64,000 nucleotides of DNA, from assembly GCF_037042905.1 (NCBI RefSeq), contig NC_087262.1, positions 24,218,501 to 24,282,500 of the forward strand. Reading direction: 5' to 3'. Below the pieces are notes generated by a model. That model searched no databases. It was not told the origin of the DNA and saw only the letters and a program-made list of their open reading frames with translations. The DNA comes from Lytechinus pictus (Eukaryota; Echinodermata; Echinoidea; Temnopleuroida; Toxopneustidae). A program made the position numbers and the translations under genes. Shown piece after piece: positions 35,471 to 47,537 of the stretch. Each line of letters begins with the position of its first letter. Position 1 is the first letter of the stretch.

Positions 35471-37985
35471 GATCATCAAGGTATTTTTCGGGAGCGTAGC
35501 AAAGCCTAACACAACACACTTAATTGGGTATCTTATGAACAGTTACAAAGTCTGTCATCCCTGAATATAAAGTATCTCCAACTGTTATTTCATACGGACA
35601 GTTGCTGGAGTCTTCTAAATGGTGTTTTGTATATTGCTTTTCCCTCACTTTTTTTGCCACATGCAAAAGCTGCTCACTTTAGCCTGATACATAGGATTAT
35701 TTTCATTGTTTCATCACTTTTTTCTCCGTAATGAGTTAAAGAATTGCACATAGGCCATTGGTAATGTATTTTATCTGTGGCCTATATATACTAGGTTTGA
35801 ATGTCAAAAGATAACCAGGGTCACGTAGCACAAATCTTAGCAGTTGATAATATATGCTTGATTTTTACGATTGATTTTACGTACATTGTAGTCAATGCAA
35901 TCACTCGTAAAAATTTGTTCTGTGATCAATTGACAAGCTTTGTGTTCTGTAGCCTAGGTCAAGAGAATTATCTTTTTTTCTGAATATGTGAATTCTATCT
36001 CTTCCGAAATGTTGAGCTTTGTGATTAGGTTATTAACATGTTGTTATTTGTTGAGTTGGGTCATTACTTTTTTTTCATTTTACTGGCTTGAGAAGTCATC
36101 TATGCAATGATTTTGGGGGCAAAATCGGCCGACATGAGCAACATTGTGATTCGATTGTGAGCATGATTCCATAACTGTGTAAATTGTGAAATATGTAAAT
36201 GAATATGTACAAATATAATATACCTATCACTTTGATGAACAAATATTGTAAAAAAGAAATAATAGAATCTTGTGAAGAGAAAGAAAAAAGGAAAGATGTT
36301 ATGATTGCAAATATTTATAACTCTTCTATTTGTGATTATAAATGGTGGTGGGGCTTATGATGATGATTATGAATGATGAGTGTACCCACTTTAATACATG
36401 TTAAATATGATTATAGATTTATATCACTTTGGGGTTTATTAAGTTGGTAATTTGTGTGTTCAACCCCAATAAGCTGATCCTATTTATGAATGGTGAGGAT
36501 ATTTTTTATAAAATGATAGATATCGGGCACGGGAAATGGTGTATATTTCGCTTCTATCTCTGTGCATATATACATATGTGTGTTTCCTCCATATATATAT
36601 ATATATATATATATCTGTCATGATATGATATAAGATCAGTCTTAGTGTCTTTTTTTCCTTTGTAAAAGATGTATCCTTCTGCATCTACCACAGGTGTTAC
36701 ATGTTCTTAGTTAATAGTAGAAGGTTTAATGCTACTAAGAACCATAATGCACACTCTCCATGTTTTTTTTATACCCTTTTTAACTTGCACAAATTTTTAG
36801 GAATTACATTTGAAAAGATGGTTCAGCCATATTTATACTCCCATAAACATGAAACCTGTTAATTTCATTTTTTTTTTATTATCTTAAGGAAATATTTATT
36901 TTGTGTAATGAAAAAAACTTTTTTTTAGATTATAGACTGGGGTTTGAATATAATTCCATTTCTATTTTTCAAATAATGTTTTACCTATATTTATCAAAGT
37001 GGAAAAAGATTTATGAATTTGAAGTGTATGTGTACACTCATTTATTGCCTGGCAAAAGGGCATTCCAATGAGATATGCCCTTTAAGATTTAGTAACATAG
37101 TGGCATAATTTGCCAAAAAGTATCAAGACCTCACAGAAATTGAGAGTATTATTAGCTCAAATTTGAACATTCTAAAAAAATGTATTTTTGCAAATTTTGC
37201 AAACCATCCATCCTAAAATATACTGCTTTGGGATATGTCTATTAGTTTTGAACTTATAAAATCAAATTCATTTATGTCATAACGGAAACGATAGGGAAGG
37301 ACTTCATTGAAAAAAAAAACATTATAATATTTTCAATAGGGTTTCCTTCATACTCATAAGGACTGCTGCTATTAATAGAATGACACTCACTTGTCATACA
37401 TTATACTCTGCATTCATTTGGAATAAAAGTGTGTCCTGTGAAATGAGAGACAGGTTTTATGTTTCTTTGTAGTTAAATGTTCTTTTTGTCCTCACATTGT
37501 CCAGTCACTATGAGATAGTGATGTAATCATCAAACTCCAAAGAAACCAAAGTACTTTTCCTAATCAGTACTTAAATACAACCTTCCTCTAGGTAGTTTGA
37601 CAAAAGGGAGCAAGTACATATCAGCAGAAATTTAAGTGTTTTTTTAATTTACACTTTACAAATTGATCATTTGTTCCAGACTTCCAGGCAAAATTTCAAA
37701 GAAAGACACAATGAAACTTGTATGAGGTATGGCTGATTAGCATCATGCTCATGCATTGATAGTTGTGTGAATGAAAGACACATTTAGCTCTTTACCAAAA
37801 ATCACAGTTTGATACATGCTTCCTTTTGTCAAAGTTGATCTTCTTACCATCTAAGACCTTCTTGCACTGTGCGATTTGCTGTGTTTTGATTTTGATAGTA
37901 AGTCACCATTACACAAATTTTAAGCATTCTCTCATTGAATCTTCCCGATTAACATTATACTCCATATGCATGAGAACCACTATCA
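35471..37985. other. AT-rich non-coding DNA
   Basis: No exon or RNA gene found. It contains a 24-bp (AT)n microsatellite at 36591-36614. It could be part of a long unc5 3' UTR or intergenic. Confidence 0.5.
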
Positions 37986-37988
37986 CTA

Positions 37989-38180
37989 TGTGGAGCGTTG
38001 TGGCCCAGTGGATTAGTCTTCTGACTTTGGAACAGAGGGTCCCAGCCATGGCGTGATTTCCTTCAGCAAGAAATTTATCCAGGTTAGGTGAATGGGTACC
38101 CGGCAGGATTAATTCCTTGAATGCATGAGCGCGGAAAGGCAGCTCGAGCTAAAGCCGGGGTAATAATAATAACAACGCGC
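37989..38180 (+). mobile_element. tRNA-derived SINE
   Basis: It starts GTGGAGCGTTGTGGCCCAGT, where TGGCCCAGTGG is a good pol III A box; the B-box region is degraded or deleted (GGTCCCAGCC). The body CAGCAAGAAATTTATCC, GGTGAATGGGTACCCGGCAG is shared in reverse orientation with the copy at 52190-52354, and the 3' end is a TAATAATAATAA tail. A, body and tail order is that of a tRNA-derived SINE. Confidence 0.7.
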
Positions 38181-39042
38181 CTCGCAATAGAATATTTCTA
38201 GATATTATTACTATGAACTAATGGAAATAATGAGGCCTTTTCCTCCAAATAACCGTGATTATGATGCTTTTTCTTTATTATACTCTACGAATATTCTTTA
38301 TCTCTGTATAAATATTCAGAATCGGAGAGAAACAAATGTTTTGGGTGATTTTGTTTGGGTAGTGAATAGATCTATTGTAATGTATTTCCAAAATCTAAAC
38401 ATGACTGATTGCTCATTGTAAGGTTGGCTACATTTATGCACTAGCTCCTTACCTATTGTCTTCTGTTTTTATGTTTTTAATACAACAAATACTATGCATG
38501 ATTTTTTTCAATAGCAAATTTTGGTCTTTGATTATGAAAGTAAAAAAAAACTTCATTTTCCTATTGAGAATGTAAAGCATGGCACATATTGATCCTTAGA
38601 AAAGAATCAATATATTTAGCTCATGTTGCAAACACCATCTATCATTCTGTTAGTGTGAGAGCAGAAAATGTCAGTTTTACTGGTTGATACAATAGCTTTA
38701 CTCTTTTTCTTGATTTTCTATGTACAAATAAATCTTTACCAGATCCAAAGTTTTTTTGTTACAGTAGCCAATAAATTCTGATTATTTCATTAAATATTAA
38801 AAGGCTAGGCAATAGTTTGAGTTACAATCTGCATTTTCAATACAATATGCTCTTCTTTGACAAGTTGTGTGTTTCAAAACTTGTTATTCACGTTTTTGTT
38901 AGACTTTCGTTACCTTTTGCTTTTTGTTTGCCCTTTTTACAAAGAGAAGGCAGGATACCTATCAAGTGGGCTAGATTCAATAAGACAAATAATTGTTTGT
39001 TATTAGACAGCAATTATAATGATTTTGATGAAAGATCAAGGA

Positions 39043-39270
39043 GGCGCGATAGCTCAGTCTGTAGAGCGGGGGTTTCGGAGTCTGGTGACCCGAGATCGAT
39101 TCCCAAGAGGTGCGCTAGTGCCCTTTGGTAAGGCATTTATCCTCATTACCAGGTCCCTCAGAGAGGACCTTAAGCCGTTGGTCCCCTGGTTGCTTGCTCA
39201 CAGGCATTCGTGCTTTCTTAGCAGTCAGGTAAAAAACCTCGGTATAAATAAAAAATATAAAAAATCAATT
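39043..39270 (+). mobile_element. tRNA-derived SINE (second family)
   Basis: The head GGCGCGATAGCTCAGTCTG-TAGAGC is tRNA-like with an intact A box (TAGCTCAGTCTG), and GATCGATTCCC is a B box about 45 bp on. The head does not fold as a full tRNA because the acceptor and anticodon arms do not close. A unique body (AGGTCCCTCAGAGAGGACCT forms a small hairpin) leads to an A-rich tail (ATAAATAAAAAATA). Its body differs from the 37989 SINE. Confidence 0.75.
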
Positions 39271-39460
39271 ATGGGTGTAAGATGAATATAGACCAATCAA
39301 ATAATAAGCAAAGTTTTTTCCTTCATAGTGATAATATTCCTGTGATAATATTCATAGTGATAATATTTTTTAAGGTTTTCATGGCAAAGAAGAAAAGCAT
39401 AGTAGGTTTCACGATACACCTGTCTTGGGTAAACGTTGGTTGTGAAAATGACCACCCAAA

Positions 39461-39498
39461 CTCGACGTTTTGACAAATGAGTTCTTGTCATCTTCAGG
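39461..39498 (-). ncRNA. Candidate hammerhead-ribozyme relic
   Basis: Read on the minus strand: CCTGAAGATGACAAG, loop, then TTGTCAAAACGTCGAG. GACAA/TTGTC can form stem II, flanked by CTGAAGAT (compare CUGAUGA) and AAAAC-GTC (compare GAAAC-GUC). Hammerhead motifs of this shape occur in Penelope-like retroelements and retrozymes. Core bases differ from consensus, so it is a dead copy or chance. Confidence 0.3.
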
Positions 39499-40159
39499 AG
39501 AATGAGCAAAGTTTGTACCCTGTTAAGGTGCTGTATGCACGATGCCTTGCTCTTAAAATTAGATAAAGCCTTCCCTACCACTGCTGACAGCCCTTTCCAA
39601 TCCCTCTCATTCTCTTTTTTTTTTGGGGGGGGGGTGTGGCGAGGGGGGGGGCATTCTTCCTCACTCTTCCTATCTATTTTCCCTCTATCTCTGTTTTTCT
39701 CTGTCTCCTTCCCTTTTCCTTTCTTTGTTGTTATTGTCCAAAAAGAAAAGAACAAATTAAGAGGGTGTCATTTATTTGGTACAGATAAATACAATTCTAT
39801 CTACTAAATCTAGAATCTGCATCAAATACATTCCCAGTTTTTGTTTTTAAATAAATGTCTATACAATTCAATAGGCATACATTATAACCCCTCCATTTTT
39901 GTTTAATACATTGTCCAGTTCATTGTTTGGGTTTTTTTATCATTTCAAAAGAAATGGTACAGAGCATATACAATGTGATTTTCACTTTTGATTTTTTGTT
40001 ATTTTGTTGTCAAATTCTGACAAAATGTTGTCTAAAGAAGACTAATCTAATTAGATAATTATTGAATCATTACAAATATATGGAGGAGATTGGAGATAAG
40101 ATAAATAACACTGTTATTGTATAGAGAGGAGTTTGATGTTTGTATGAATTATTAATAAA

Positions 40160-42497
40160 ACTATGTTTCACTTGTAATAGCATTTGTGAATCGTTTTTGT
40201 ATATTGTTTTTATATATTGAGATATTTGCAGAAGAATGTATAGAGATCTGATCTTACAGTGGGCATGAGAGTTTTATGTGTACATGGTGTATGAGATTTT
40301 GTTTGTGGTAGGGGGCATGGCGGATCCCCATATATATTTTCTAACAGGAGAGGGGCCTAAAAAGTGCCCACTTTTCTACTAAAATATTTTTGACAAGCCC
40401 CAAATGGACAAAAATTGTGTCGTTTTTATGACAATCACCCCTCTCCTCCCCCATCTGCAGTAGGGACCCCACATTTTTACATACTTTTTAATTGTCTTTC
40501 AAAAACGAACCCCTCCCCCCCCCCCCCTGAATCCACCACTGATGGGGAGAAAATTGGACTCCGTTTGTGATTTTTTTAAGAGAACTGAGTAAGAGAGATC
40601 ACGAACTCAACTCTCTTACGATCACGCCCTTTTTAATAAAAGGGATGCGATCTCGCCCTCGATCGTCTTGTCATGATGACGTCAATCTTCTGATTTTTTT
40701 TCTAATACCATCTCCCCCGGTCACCTTGGCATTTTTGTGGAATCATCCCCCACCCCCGTAATTTTCACTCAACCTCAGTACATGACATGTATCTTCTATC
40801 TTGGGGCGGCGCCCCTACCCTGGCACACCCATTCATCATTTAATGAATCACCTCTCAATTCGTCACTTTCAGCTTCGCCACCATTGTTCCGTTTCTTTCC
40901 CCTCGCCACCATCCGTCATACCAACATCAATACCACCAACACCAATACCAATACCACCAACACCACCACCAGTCTGCAAAGCTCCACCACGCCCTCGAAC
41001 CCCAGTGGGTCTATACCATCCCTTGTCTCTGCCAACCGTCTCGATCATGACGAGTCTCATTTTCCATTCTTCCGATGACCATTTTCACCTTGGATCGATA
41101 CCGCTGGAGCGTTTACCTCCGCGCGGGACATAATAAAACATTGGGAAATTTTCATCGATTCGTTACAATGCCCCTCAATCACCCCACACAAAGCCAACTT
41201 TGTTGCAGGTCTTTTAATCTCTCATCCTTCTTTCTTTCAAACCTCATATATTGATTTTAATTGTATGGGATTTCGAAATGTTATTGATGCGCTGTCGAGG
41301 CATAGAACCAGGCAACGCAGTACACACGAGTCGGCTGTGGCCGGTTCTTTTATTGATATTTTCACCTGGGTTTTGATGATTACCGTTGTATTCCAGTTTA
41401 GAATACTTTAGACTAATCCCTGATACATCATCTGTGGGAATAATTCTCTTGGATCTTTGCCGATCTTTGTTTCTTCTTTCATATTCATTGGTCATCATTT
41501 TGTCTTCAGTTGTGGCATCATTCTAACACGATTGCAGTTCTAGCCCCTATATTCAATGATAATTTTACCAATCAATTTCGACCTAACATGAGCACTGGAG
41601 TCATCAGCTCATACCAGGGATCTCTTTGATACATTCATCAATGTCTTTGCTTGGATGAAAAGTTATTTCCCGGAAACGATATTATGGCAATCTGGTGATA
41701 TCTGTAAGCTAGTCTGCCTTCATCAATACATATAGGCTTTAGTGCCTTGCGGGTTTACGAAAGGAAATCATCAGCAAGCTCTAAATTCAGTAGTTTATAC
41801 TTGTTATTTCGCCAAAACCGAGGAGTCTTCTGAAGAACTGTATATCACGAAGATTTGGAGTGTCAAATAAATTCTCTTCATAATTGGGAATAATTTCACA
41901 TGAATATGATATGATCTGCACTAGGCGAATCTTCCCATGTTCATATGAGAGCACATACCAATATACCAGTACACGATGAGAACTCTTAGTCAGCATCATC
42001 AGATTTGAGATATAATCTATGAATTTTCCGCCAAATGTAGTTTGAACACAAACAATCATTTTGGCTGATTTCCTCAAAATCATTTCCGTTTTGCTGCTAT
42101 GTTGAATGGAGCCGCGTCTTTGTGACAAATGTGAAAACATTCTAGACGTTAAACAATTACTTTGCAGCTAAAGATCTACCTTCCTAAGGAAACGAAGTGT
42201 GAACTGTTGAGCCCAAGAAGATGGAAGATACTTGACCGACATAATCTGCTCCAGGCAAAACTGGGTCCAGAGCTTATCAAGCGCAATCTTAATATTTATT
42301 GTAAGTATAAGTATGACGTCCTTGTTTTCATGGTAGAGTTTAAACGCATTCATCATAATCATTTCCTTAAAAAAAAAAACTAGATTTATTAAGTTGTTTT
42401 CTGGAAAGATCCTTATCAATTCGAACATTAACTTTCCCAGAATTAATTTTGAAAAAAAACATATACAATATTTGTCATCTTTACAAAACGTTGAATT
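40160..42497. other. Intergenic DNA with a less AT-rich segment
   Basis: Contains C-rich tracts (40508, 40745) and an ACC/AAT-type imperfect minisatellite (40918-40975, CCAACACCAATACCAATACC). The 40560-41130 segment is less AT-rich than its surroundings and could hold an upstream promoter or 5' exon of the gene at 45286, but no splice-consistent exon was recognised. Open frames at 41787-42140 and 42162-42383 have no recognisable motif. Confidence 0.35.
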
Positions 42498-43940
42498 TAA
42501 AGAAAAATGAAACCACTAGAACAAGATAGCTTGTGCAAAACCAGAAAAAATCAAAGAAACAAATCAACGAAAGTTTAAGAAAAATTGACTAAATAATCAG
42601 AAAGTTATGGGCATTAAGTTTAGATCATTATTGTAAATGTAGATCCTATTGGCAATAAGACAAAGGTGTGTGATGTCACATGTGAACAACTTTCCCAATA
42701 CTTTGGTATGTATTTCACTTAAACTGCCCCTTACATGACATCTATCAGTATCATGTATTCTTTCTATAGGAGGGCATGTAATACAGATTTTCGAAGAATA
42801 CATAATGGATGAAGAGTTTGTATCACCATGAGAAAGAGTAAAAAGAGACATTTTGAGGATATTTCATAGTCCATCAAAGGGAAAGTTGTTCACATGTGAC
42901 ATCATACAACTTTGTCACATTGCCAATGGGAGGATCTCCATTTTTGTATTAATTAGTTTTTAATTTGACAACTTCAATTCATATACAAAATAAATACGTA
43001 TGACAAATTGAAATCTCATCTCTTTACAAATTAATAAATACCTTGGCAAGTCATAAATTTACCACTACATTTGTTTTCCTTAAGTGTTATATAAAACACA
43101 ATATCAGACATCTTCCAATACATAATTATAAATAATGTTGATGATAATAACATGCATTAAGAGTAAAGTAGTACAATAAACTCAACATACTCGGGCTTTG
43201 TTCGAGTGTTAAATATTAACAAAACATGAAAAAGAGATTTTCCAAATGCACAGAAATAAATCATTAATGAAACTTAAATGAATTAAAGCCATTATCATTT
43301 TTTTCATGAAAAACCCACCACCTTTGCCTCTTTAGTCATATATTTCATATCCTAACAACAAATCTCAGCCCTGGACCCTACCTACCCCCCCCCCCCCCCC
43401 ACCCTCCCTAAAACACAATTTTTTGTATTAAGAAGTTTTTATTTGTCAACAACTTCAATTCATATACAAAGTAAAATACATACATCAAATGAAATATCTC
43501 TTTACAAAGTAATACATAGATACATTGAGAACTCATATATTTAACACTTTACATTTTTTTCTTTTTTTCTTGAGTGCTACAATAAAATCTAATAAATTCA
43601 ACGTACTCAAATTTTTTTTTCCAGTGTCAAATATTCACAACATAAAAAGATATTTTCCAAATACATAAAATTAAAACATTAATAAAACCTAGTCGAATTG
43701 AAGCATTTAACAATATTTCCATAAAAACCCCACCACTTCGGCCTTATTAATCAAATGTTTCTTATCCTAACAACAGAGTCTCGGCCCTGGACCATAGCAT
43801 TAGTGATCGATCCCAATATTCAAATGCTCATAACTTTCTCGTTGTTCTTCCGATTTTTCTCAAACTTTCTTTGATCTTATTCTTTGATTTTTTCTGTTTC
43901 CACGCAAGCCCATTTGTTCCAATGGTTTCATTCCCCTTTA
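42498..43940. mobile_element. 1.4-kb element with ~140-bp inverted terminal arms
   Basis: The left arm (from TAAAGAAAAATGAAACCACT, with AGAAAAAATCAAAGAA and AGAAAGTTATGGGCAT) is the inverted copy of the right arm (reversed: TAAAGGGGAATGAAACCATT, AGAAAAAATCAAAGAA, AGAAAGTTATGAGCAT). Inside is a nested inverted pair, GGCAATAAGACAAAG...GTTCACATGTGAC-type sequence at 42650-42700 and 42880-42926, and a diverged direct duplication: 42941-43390 and 43415-43795 share ATTCATATACAAA, CTCTTTACAAA, ATTTTCCAAAT and CATCCTAACAACA-type blocks. No transposase frame is visible. The AAAGGGGAATGAAACC repeat is one I recognise as common in sea-urchin DNA. Confidence 0.7.
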
Positions 43941-45285
43941 AGAATGATATCAAGAATTGTATTAGAATTTGCAACACTATCAAAGTTTATTACAGTTATA
44001 CCGAAATCGCTGTGCATTCTAAGTAGAAATAAATAAAATAACATAAAATAGATATACAAAGATAACACTGTCTTCTGATAATGACTCTGGAATGTTAAAC
44101 GTGAGGCGGCCTTCCGATGCTTCGGTGACGCAGTCGTGTTACCAGACCAACACCACTCTCCAAACGTATATATATATATATATCTTTTTCTTTGAACAAT
44201 AGTTTATTTTAAAACGTCCGTCAATTATCTCTTATTTCCATCAGTAGGCATTTTATAAATCATCTCCACATGATTCTACTCTTATTTTTTAATGAATATC
44301 ATGGGCATGTTCCTATTCCATAGATCGAGATAAAGATACACGTCAAATTTATCAATCAAAACCATAGAAATATTCTAAACGTGATTTTTGCCCCTCAATT
44401 AAAGAAGCCTGGGAAGATTTATTCATTGAATACATTTTCGACATTATATTTCTAAAATTATACCTTTCTTTTTGTTAATGAAATGCAGCCATGGCGTCCC
44501 TCGTTACATGTTAGGAACCCAATAAACAAGGCTTTGATATGAATAGATGAATGATACCGGCTTCCTCGAAAAAAAAATCCTTTGATTTAAAAAGGAGTCT
44601 GAGGACTTTTTGTTAACGCCAGAAATGATTCTTATGTATTTCAACTGCAGACAATTCATGCGTGGAGTATTATTATGATTGTATTGTCCAGATTCGAACA
44701 CGTTATATTCCCACGATGCCAACTCGTTGTTATAATATTGATAACAATAATTATAATGTCACATTTGACTGTTTGACATTGCCTCCTACCCTGAATTAGA
44801 ATGTGTTTTCATTGGCATTTACAAACGTAGGAAGCATGCATTGAAAGGAAGGAACACAAATAGATCATTCGTTTTATAAATGCTTAACTTTTGTCTCTGT
44901 TTGGAAGCAACATTATTAGCAAGATGAGAAAAACTTGTGCAAAACTTCCCTTTAACCTTTAGATATCTGCCTAACTAAACTGCACGTTGAATATCAGATA
45001 AATTATATCAAGCTTAAATTACTGTGGCTGTTTCTAATTTCTTATAGTTGTCTAATTTAATGCCTTGCAAAGTTGGTGTTGCTGCGAAGACGAACCTATT
45101 TTGTTTTTGCAAACCTGATAGTTTTAAGATTAGTCAAAATCACTCAATTGCCAGTAAATTCACTTCTATTAATTTCAGTTCGACTCGTTTCATTTGCAAT
45201 TAAATAATGGGTTGATAGTTAAAAACTTTTCATTTAACTATTCACAAACCCTTGTTTTTCAATTACAGAATACCAAAGATCAACC
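43941..45285. other. 5' flank and probable 5' intron of the 45286 gene
   Basis: AT-rich, with a (TA)9 microsatellite at 44166-44183. A good splice acceptor (TTTTTCAATTACAG) ends at 45269, 16 bp before the ATG, so at least one non-coding exon should lie upstream; I could not place it. Confidence 0.45.
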
Positions 45286-46611
45286 ATGTCTGCGTCCGTC
45301 GACTCCCAGGCGTACTACAAAAATCGCCTTGACAAGTTCAAATCCCGGTCGAACCGGATCTTCAACCGGGCTCAGAACCTAAACCGAACATTAGATCGGC
45401 AGCTAGAATCGTCAGTCAAGAGCCTGGCGACCAACCGTGACGTCAATATCCGTCGCGACCAGGAGAAGATCTGGATGGTGACGGGAGCTGGACTTCATCC
45501 ACCGAAATATTCAAGTGCCAAGGAAGATGTGCCGTCGTATCTTCAAAAGCAAGCGCATGCGACGTTACCAACCCCTCAAGAACTCAGCTCGCTTTTACCA
45601 AACAAGAAGGCGAAGGAGAGGACACAATCGGCGGGCAATTATAGGCAGCTCTCTAAGAGACGGTTATCGTCGATGAAATCAATGGATTTGAACATCATCC
45701 ATTACCGCAAATCATTGGAAAGCATGCGGGAAAGGGAAATACTACCGCTCTATGAGATTATCCAGGAGAACGAAGGTGGTGATGACGTCGATGGTAGTGG
45801 TGGTGATGTGGGTGTTGGTGGTGTTGAGCAGAAGGAAGCATCACCTAATGGGTCGCTGTCTGTGAACACCCCATACATACGACCAAACACGGCGATACCT
45901 TCATCATCAAGCAGTAGACCTAGTCAGCTGGAACGACCAAAGACATCGATACCTGACGCAGCTAGACGCAAGAGACGCGAGTCCGTTCCAAATGCAACGG
46001 CCTTAATGATTGAACAAGCGCAGGATCCGAAAAACAAAGTCCTAAGGACAAACTTTCTGGACATGTACAAGACGCAAATGGCAAAGCACCAGCGAAGAAT
46101 GTCTGCTATCAAGGATAAACGCTCGCCGAAGGCTACAGCAATTACAGAAGACCCGAGTGAAAGACCTCGTACCGCTGGCCCGACGATCGCAGAGGAGGAC
46201 GAAGAGGACGAAAGAAGCCAAAGCACAGGGTTCATGTCGGATACGTCTGCTTCTAATCGCCGGAAAAGTCTGCGGCAGAGGCTCAGGCGAACCAGCTTGG
46301 CCGCCGTTTCTGGCATGAACACTTTGCATAAAGAGGTCAAAAGCTTCCAAAGCTTCCGGAAGTTTAAGAAGGAGAGTCTGAACGTCCTGGAGAATGATAT
46401 CCCCAGCATTGATGACCTTGAAGAAGGAGAGTTGTTCGATGAGATGCGGAAGTGTAGGTACATCCGATGGGGCGAAGATGAGGAGATGGTCGAGAAGTTA
46501 AATGAAGATCAACCCCTCACCAATCACTTAAAGAGGTTATCTATTGATACTACGAAGAGACCGAAAAGATTCCTTAAGAAACTGAATGAACAACACGAGC
46601 CTGGATCTTGA
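45286..46611 (+). CDS. Uncharacterised 441-residue basic/charged protein, single coding exon
   Basis: I do not recognise this protein. The start is the first ATG after a strong splice acceptor at 45269 and has A at -3 counting back (CAACCATGT context is only fair). Base composition is richer in GC than its surroundings and frame is maintained for 442 codons, which supports a real gene. Residues 1-100 are arginine/lysine/glutamine-rich and probably helical (YYKNRLDKFKSR...RIFNRAQNLNRTLDRQLE). A glycine/aspartate/valine repeat follows near 164-182. Three RPxT boxes recur (RPNTAIP, RPKTSIP, RPRTAGP). There is a basic cluster (ARRKRRES), an acidic run (EEDEEDE), a second basic block (RRKSLRQRLRRTS) and an acidic, more ordered C-terminus (IDDLEEGELFDEMRKCRYIR-WGEDEE). 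No signal peptide or membrane span. RPxT/S boxes are frequent in ciliary and microtubule-associated proteins, but that link is only a guess. It is convergent with FADD. Confidence 0.85.
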   Translation: MSASVDSQAYYKNRLDKFKSRSNRIFNRAQNLNRTLDRQLESSVKSLATNRDVNIRRDQEKIWMVTGAGLHPPKYSSAKEDVPSYLQKQAHATLPTPQELSSLLPNKKAKERTQSAGNYRQLSKRRLSSMKSMDLNIIHYRKSLESMREREILPLYEIIQENEGGDDVDGSGGDVGVGGVEQKEASPNGSLSVNTPYIRPNTAIPSSSSSRPSQLERPKTSIPDAARRKRRESVPNATALMIEQAQDPKNKVLRTNFLDMYKTQMAKHQRRMSAIKDKRSPKATAITEDPSERPRTAGPTIAEEDEEDERSQSTGFMSDTSASNRRKSLRQRLRRTSLAAVSGMNTLHKEVKSFQSFRKFKKESLNVLENDIPSIDDLEEGELFDEMRKCRYIRWGEDEEMVEKLNEDQPLTNHLKRLSIDTTKRPKRFLKKLNEQHEPGS

Positions 46612-47012
46612 TTGACATCGGGATATTAAAAAACTTAATTGAATAATTTTACTTATACTAAACAATTCTTGCACCAGGGGCGGATACAGGATTTCAGAAT
46701 GGGGAGAGGACACATGATCTTTTTTTTTTAACAAATGAAACACAAGAACGGGCGTATTTCCATCGACACCAAAATAATAAAATAATGGTTGAAGGCACGG
46801 ATGAGGGGCGCTATATACACCAAACTGACCAAAGGGTACTATTTTTTTGTAAAAAGTTGGTTATGCGGGCGAATATATAGATTTTTTGTGTTAGCGTTGT
46901 TGGCTGGTAATTGGAACTTAGATGGACGACGATGTATCAAGAGAAACCATTTTCTAAAAATTGTTTTATCCTTTCCTTGACCAAATTTGCTCTCATGAAC
47001 GGTCTGAAACTG

Positions 47013-47405
47013 CCCGGGGGGGGGGGGCATTCAAATATATTGCTGTACACACGCGTGACCAAGAAATTTTCAAACACCCCCTAAACGAGTTTTTCTCTGT
47101 GTGCAATATAACCCCCTAAACAAGTTTTTCTCTGTGTGCAATATAACCCCCTAAACAAGTTTTTCGCGGGCTTTATTTACACATTTTTGCCCCTAAACAA
47201 GATGTCGCCAAAGTGTGACCTCGGGGGAAAAAGCTTGGGAAAAAAAAACATACCCTGAACACGTTTGGCTAGTCTTAAAAAAAAAAGCTTTGGGAAAAAA
47301 CAAACCCTAAATACGTTGTCCCCGCGATTGACCATTGACCAGTCTTTCAAAACCACCCTTTTTCTTGAAAATCGGTGTTTTTGATACCTCGAATAGGGGG
47401 CATGG
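47013..47405 (+). mobile_element. hAT-like element, 3' truncated copy
   Basis: Begins CCCGGGGGGGGGGG-CATTCAAATATATTGCTGTACAC, the same end as the complete copy at 59699-60277, and shares internal blocks AACCCCCTAAACAAGTTTTT, GCGGGCTTTATTTACACATT and GACCAGTCTTTCAAAACCA. A 44-bp segment (CTCTGTGTGCAATATAACC) is tandemly doubled. The matching right end was not found. Confidence 0.7.
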
Positions 47406-47500
47406 GCTTGACTCACCCCCTCCCTCCCCGAGATTGTCAAAAGCTTACCTATACAAATCTTCGTAAAATGTGCACAGGATCCTTTAATATTATTTTATTG

Positions 47501-47537
47501 GTAGGCTTCGACGTTTCGCTCCGTCGCTATCATGGTG
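47501..47537 (-). ncRNA. Candidate hammerhead-ribozyme relic (second)
   Basis: On the minus strand: CCATGATAGC-GACG-GAGCGAAACGTCGAAGCC. The intact GCGAAACGTC core half and a short GC stem fit a minimal hammerhead of a Penelope-like element, while CATGATA stands where CUGAUGA is expected. Too short and degenerate to be sure. Confidence 0.3.

Noticed and set aside
39043..39115. A functional tRNA gene
   Set aside because: A and B boxes are good but the acceptor and anticodon stems do not pair; the downstream body and A-rich tail mark it as a SINE.
41787..42140. 117-codon minus-strand frame, and an opposing frame at 42162-42383
   Set aside because: No motif, no neighbouring exon evidence; AT-rich codons typical of chance frames.
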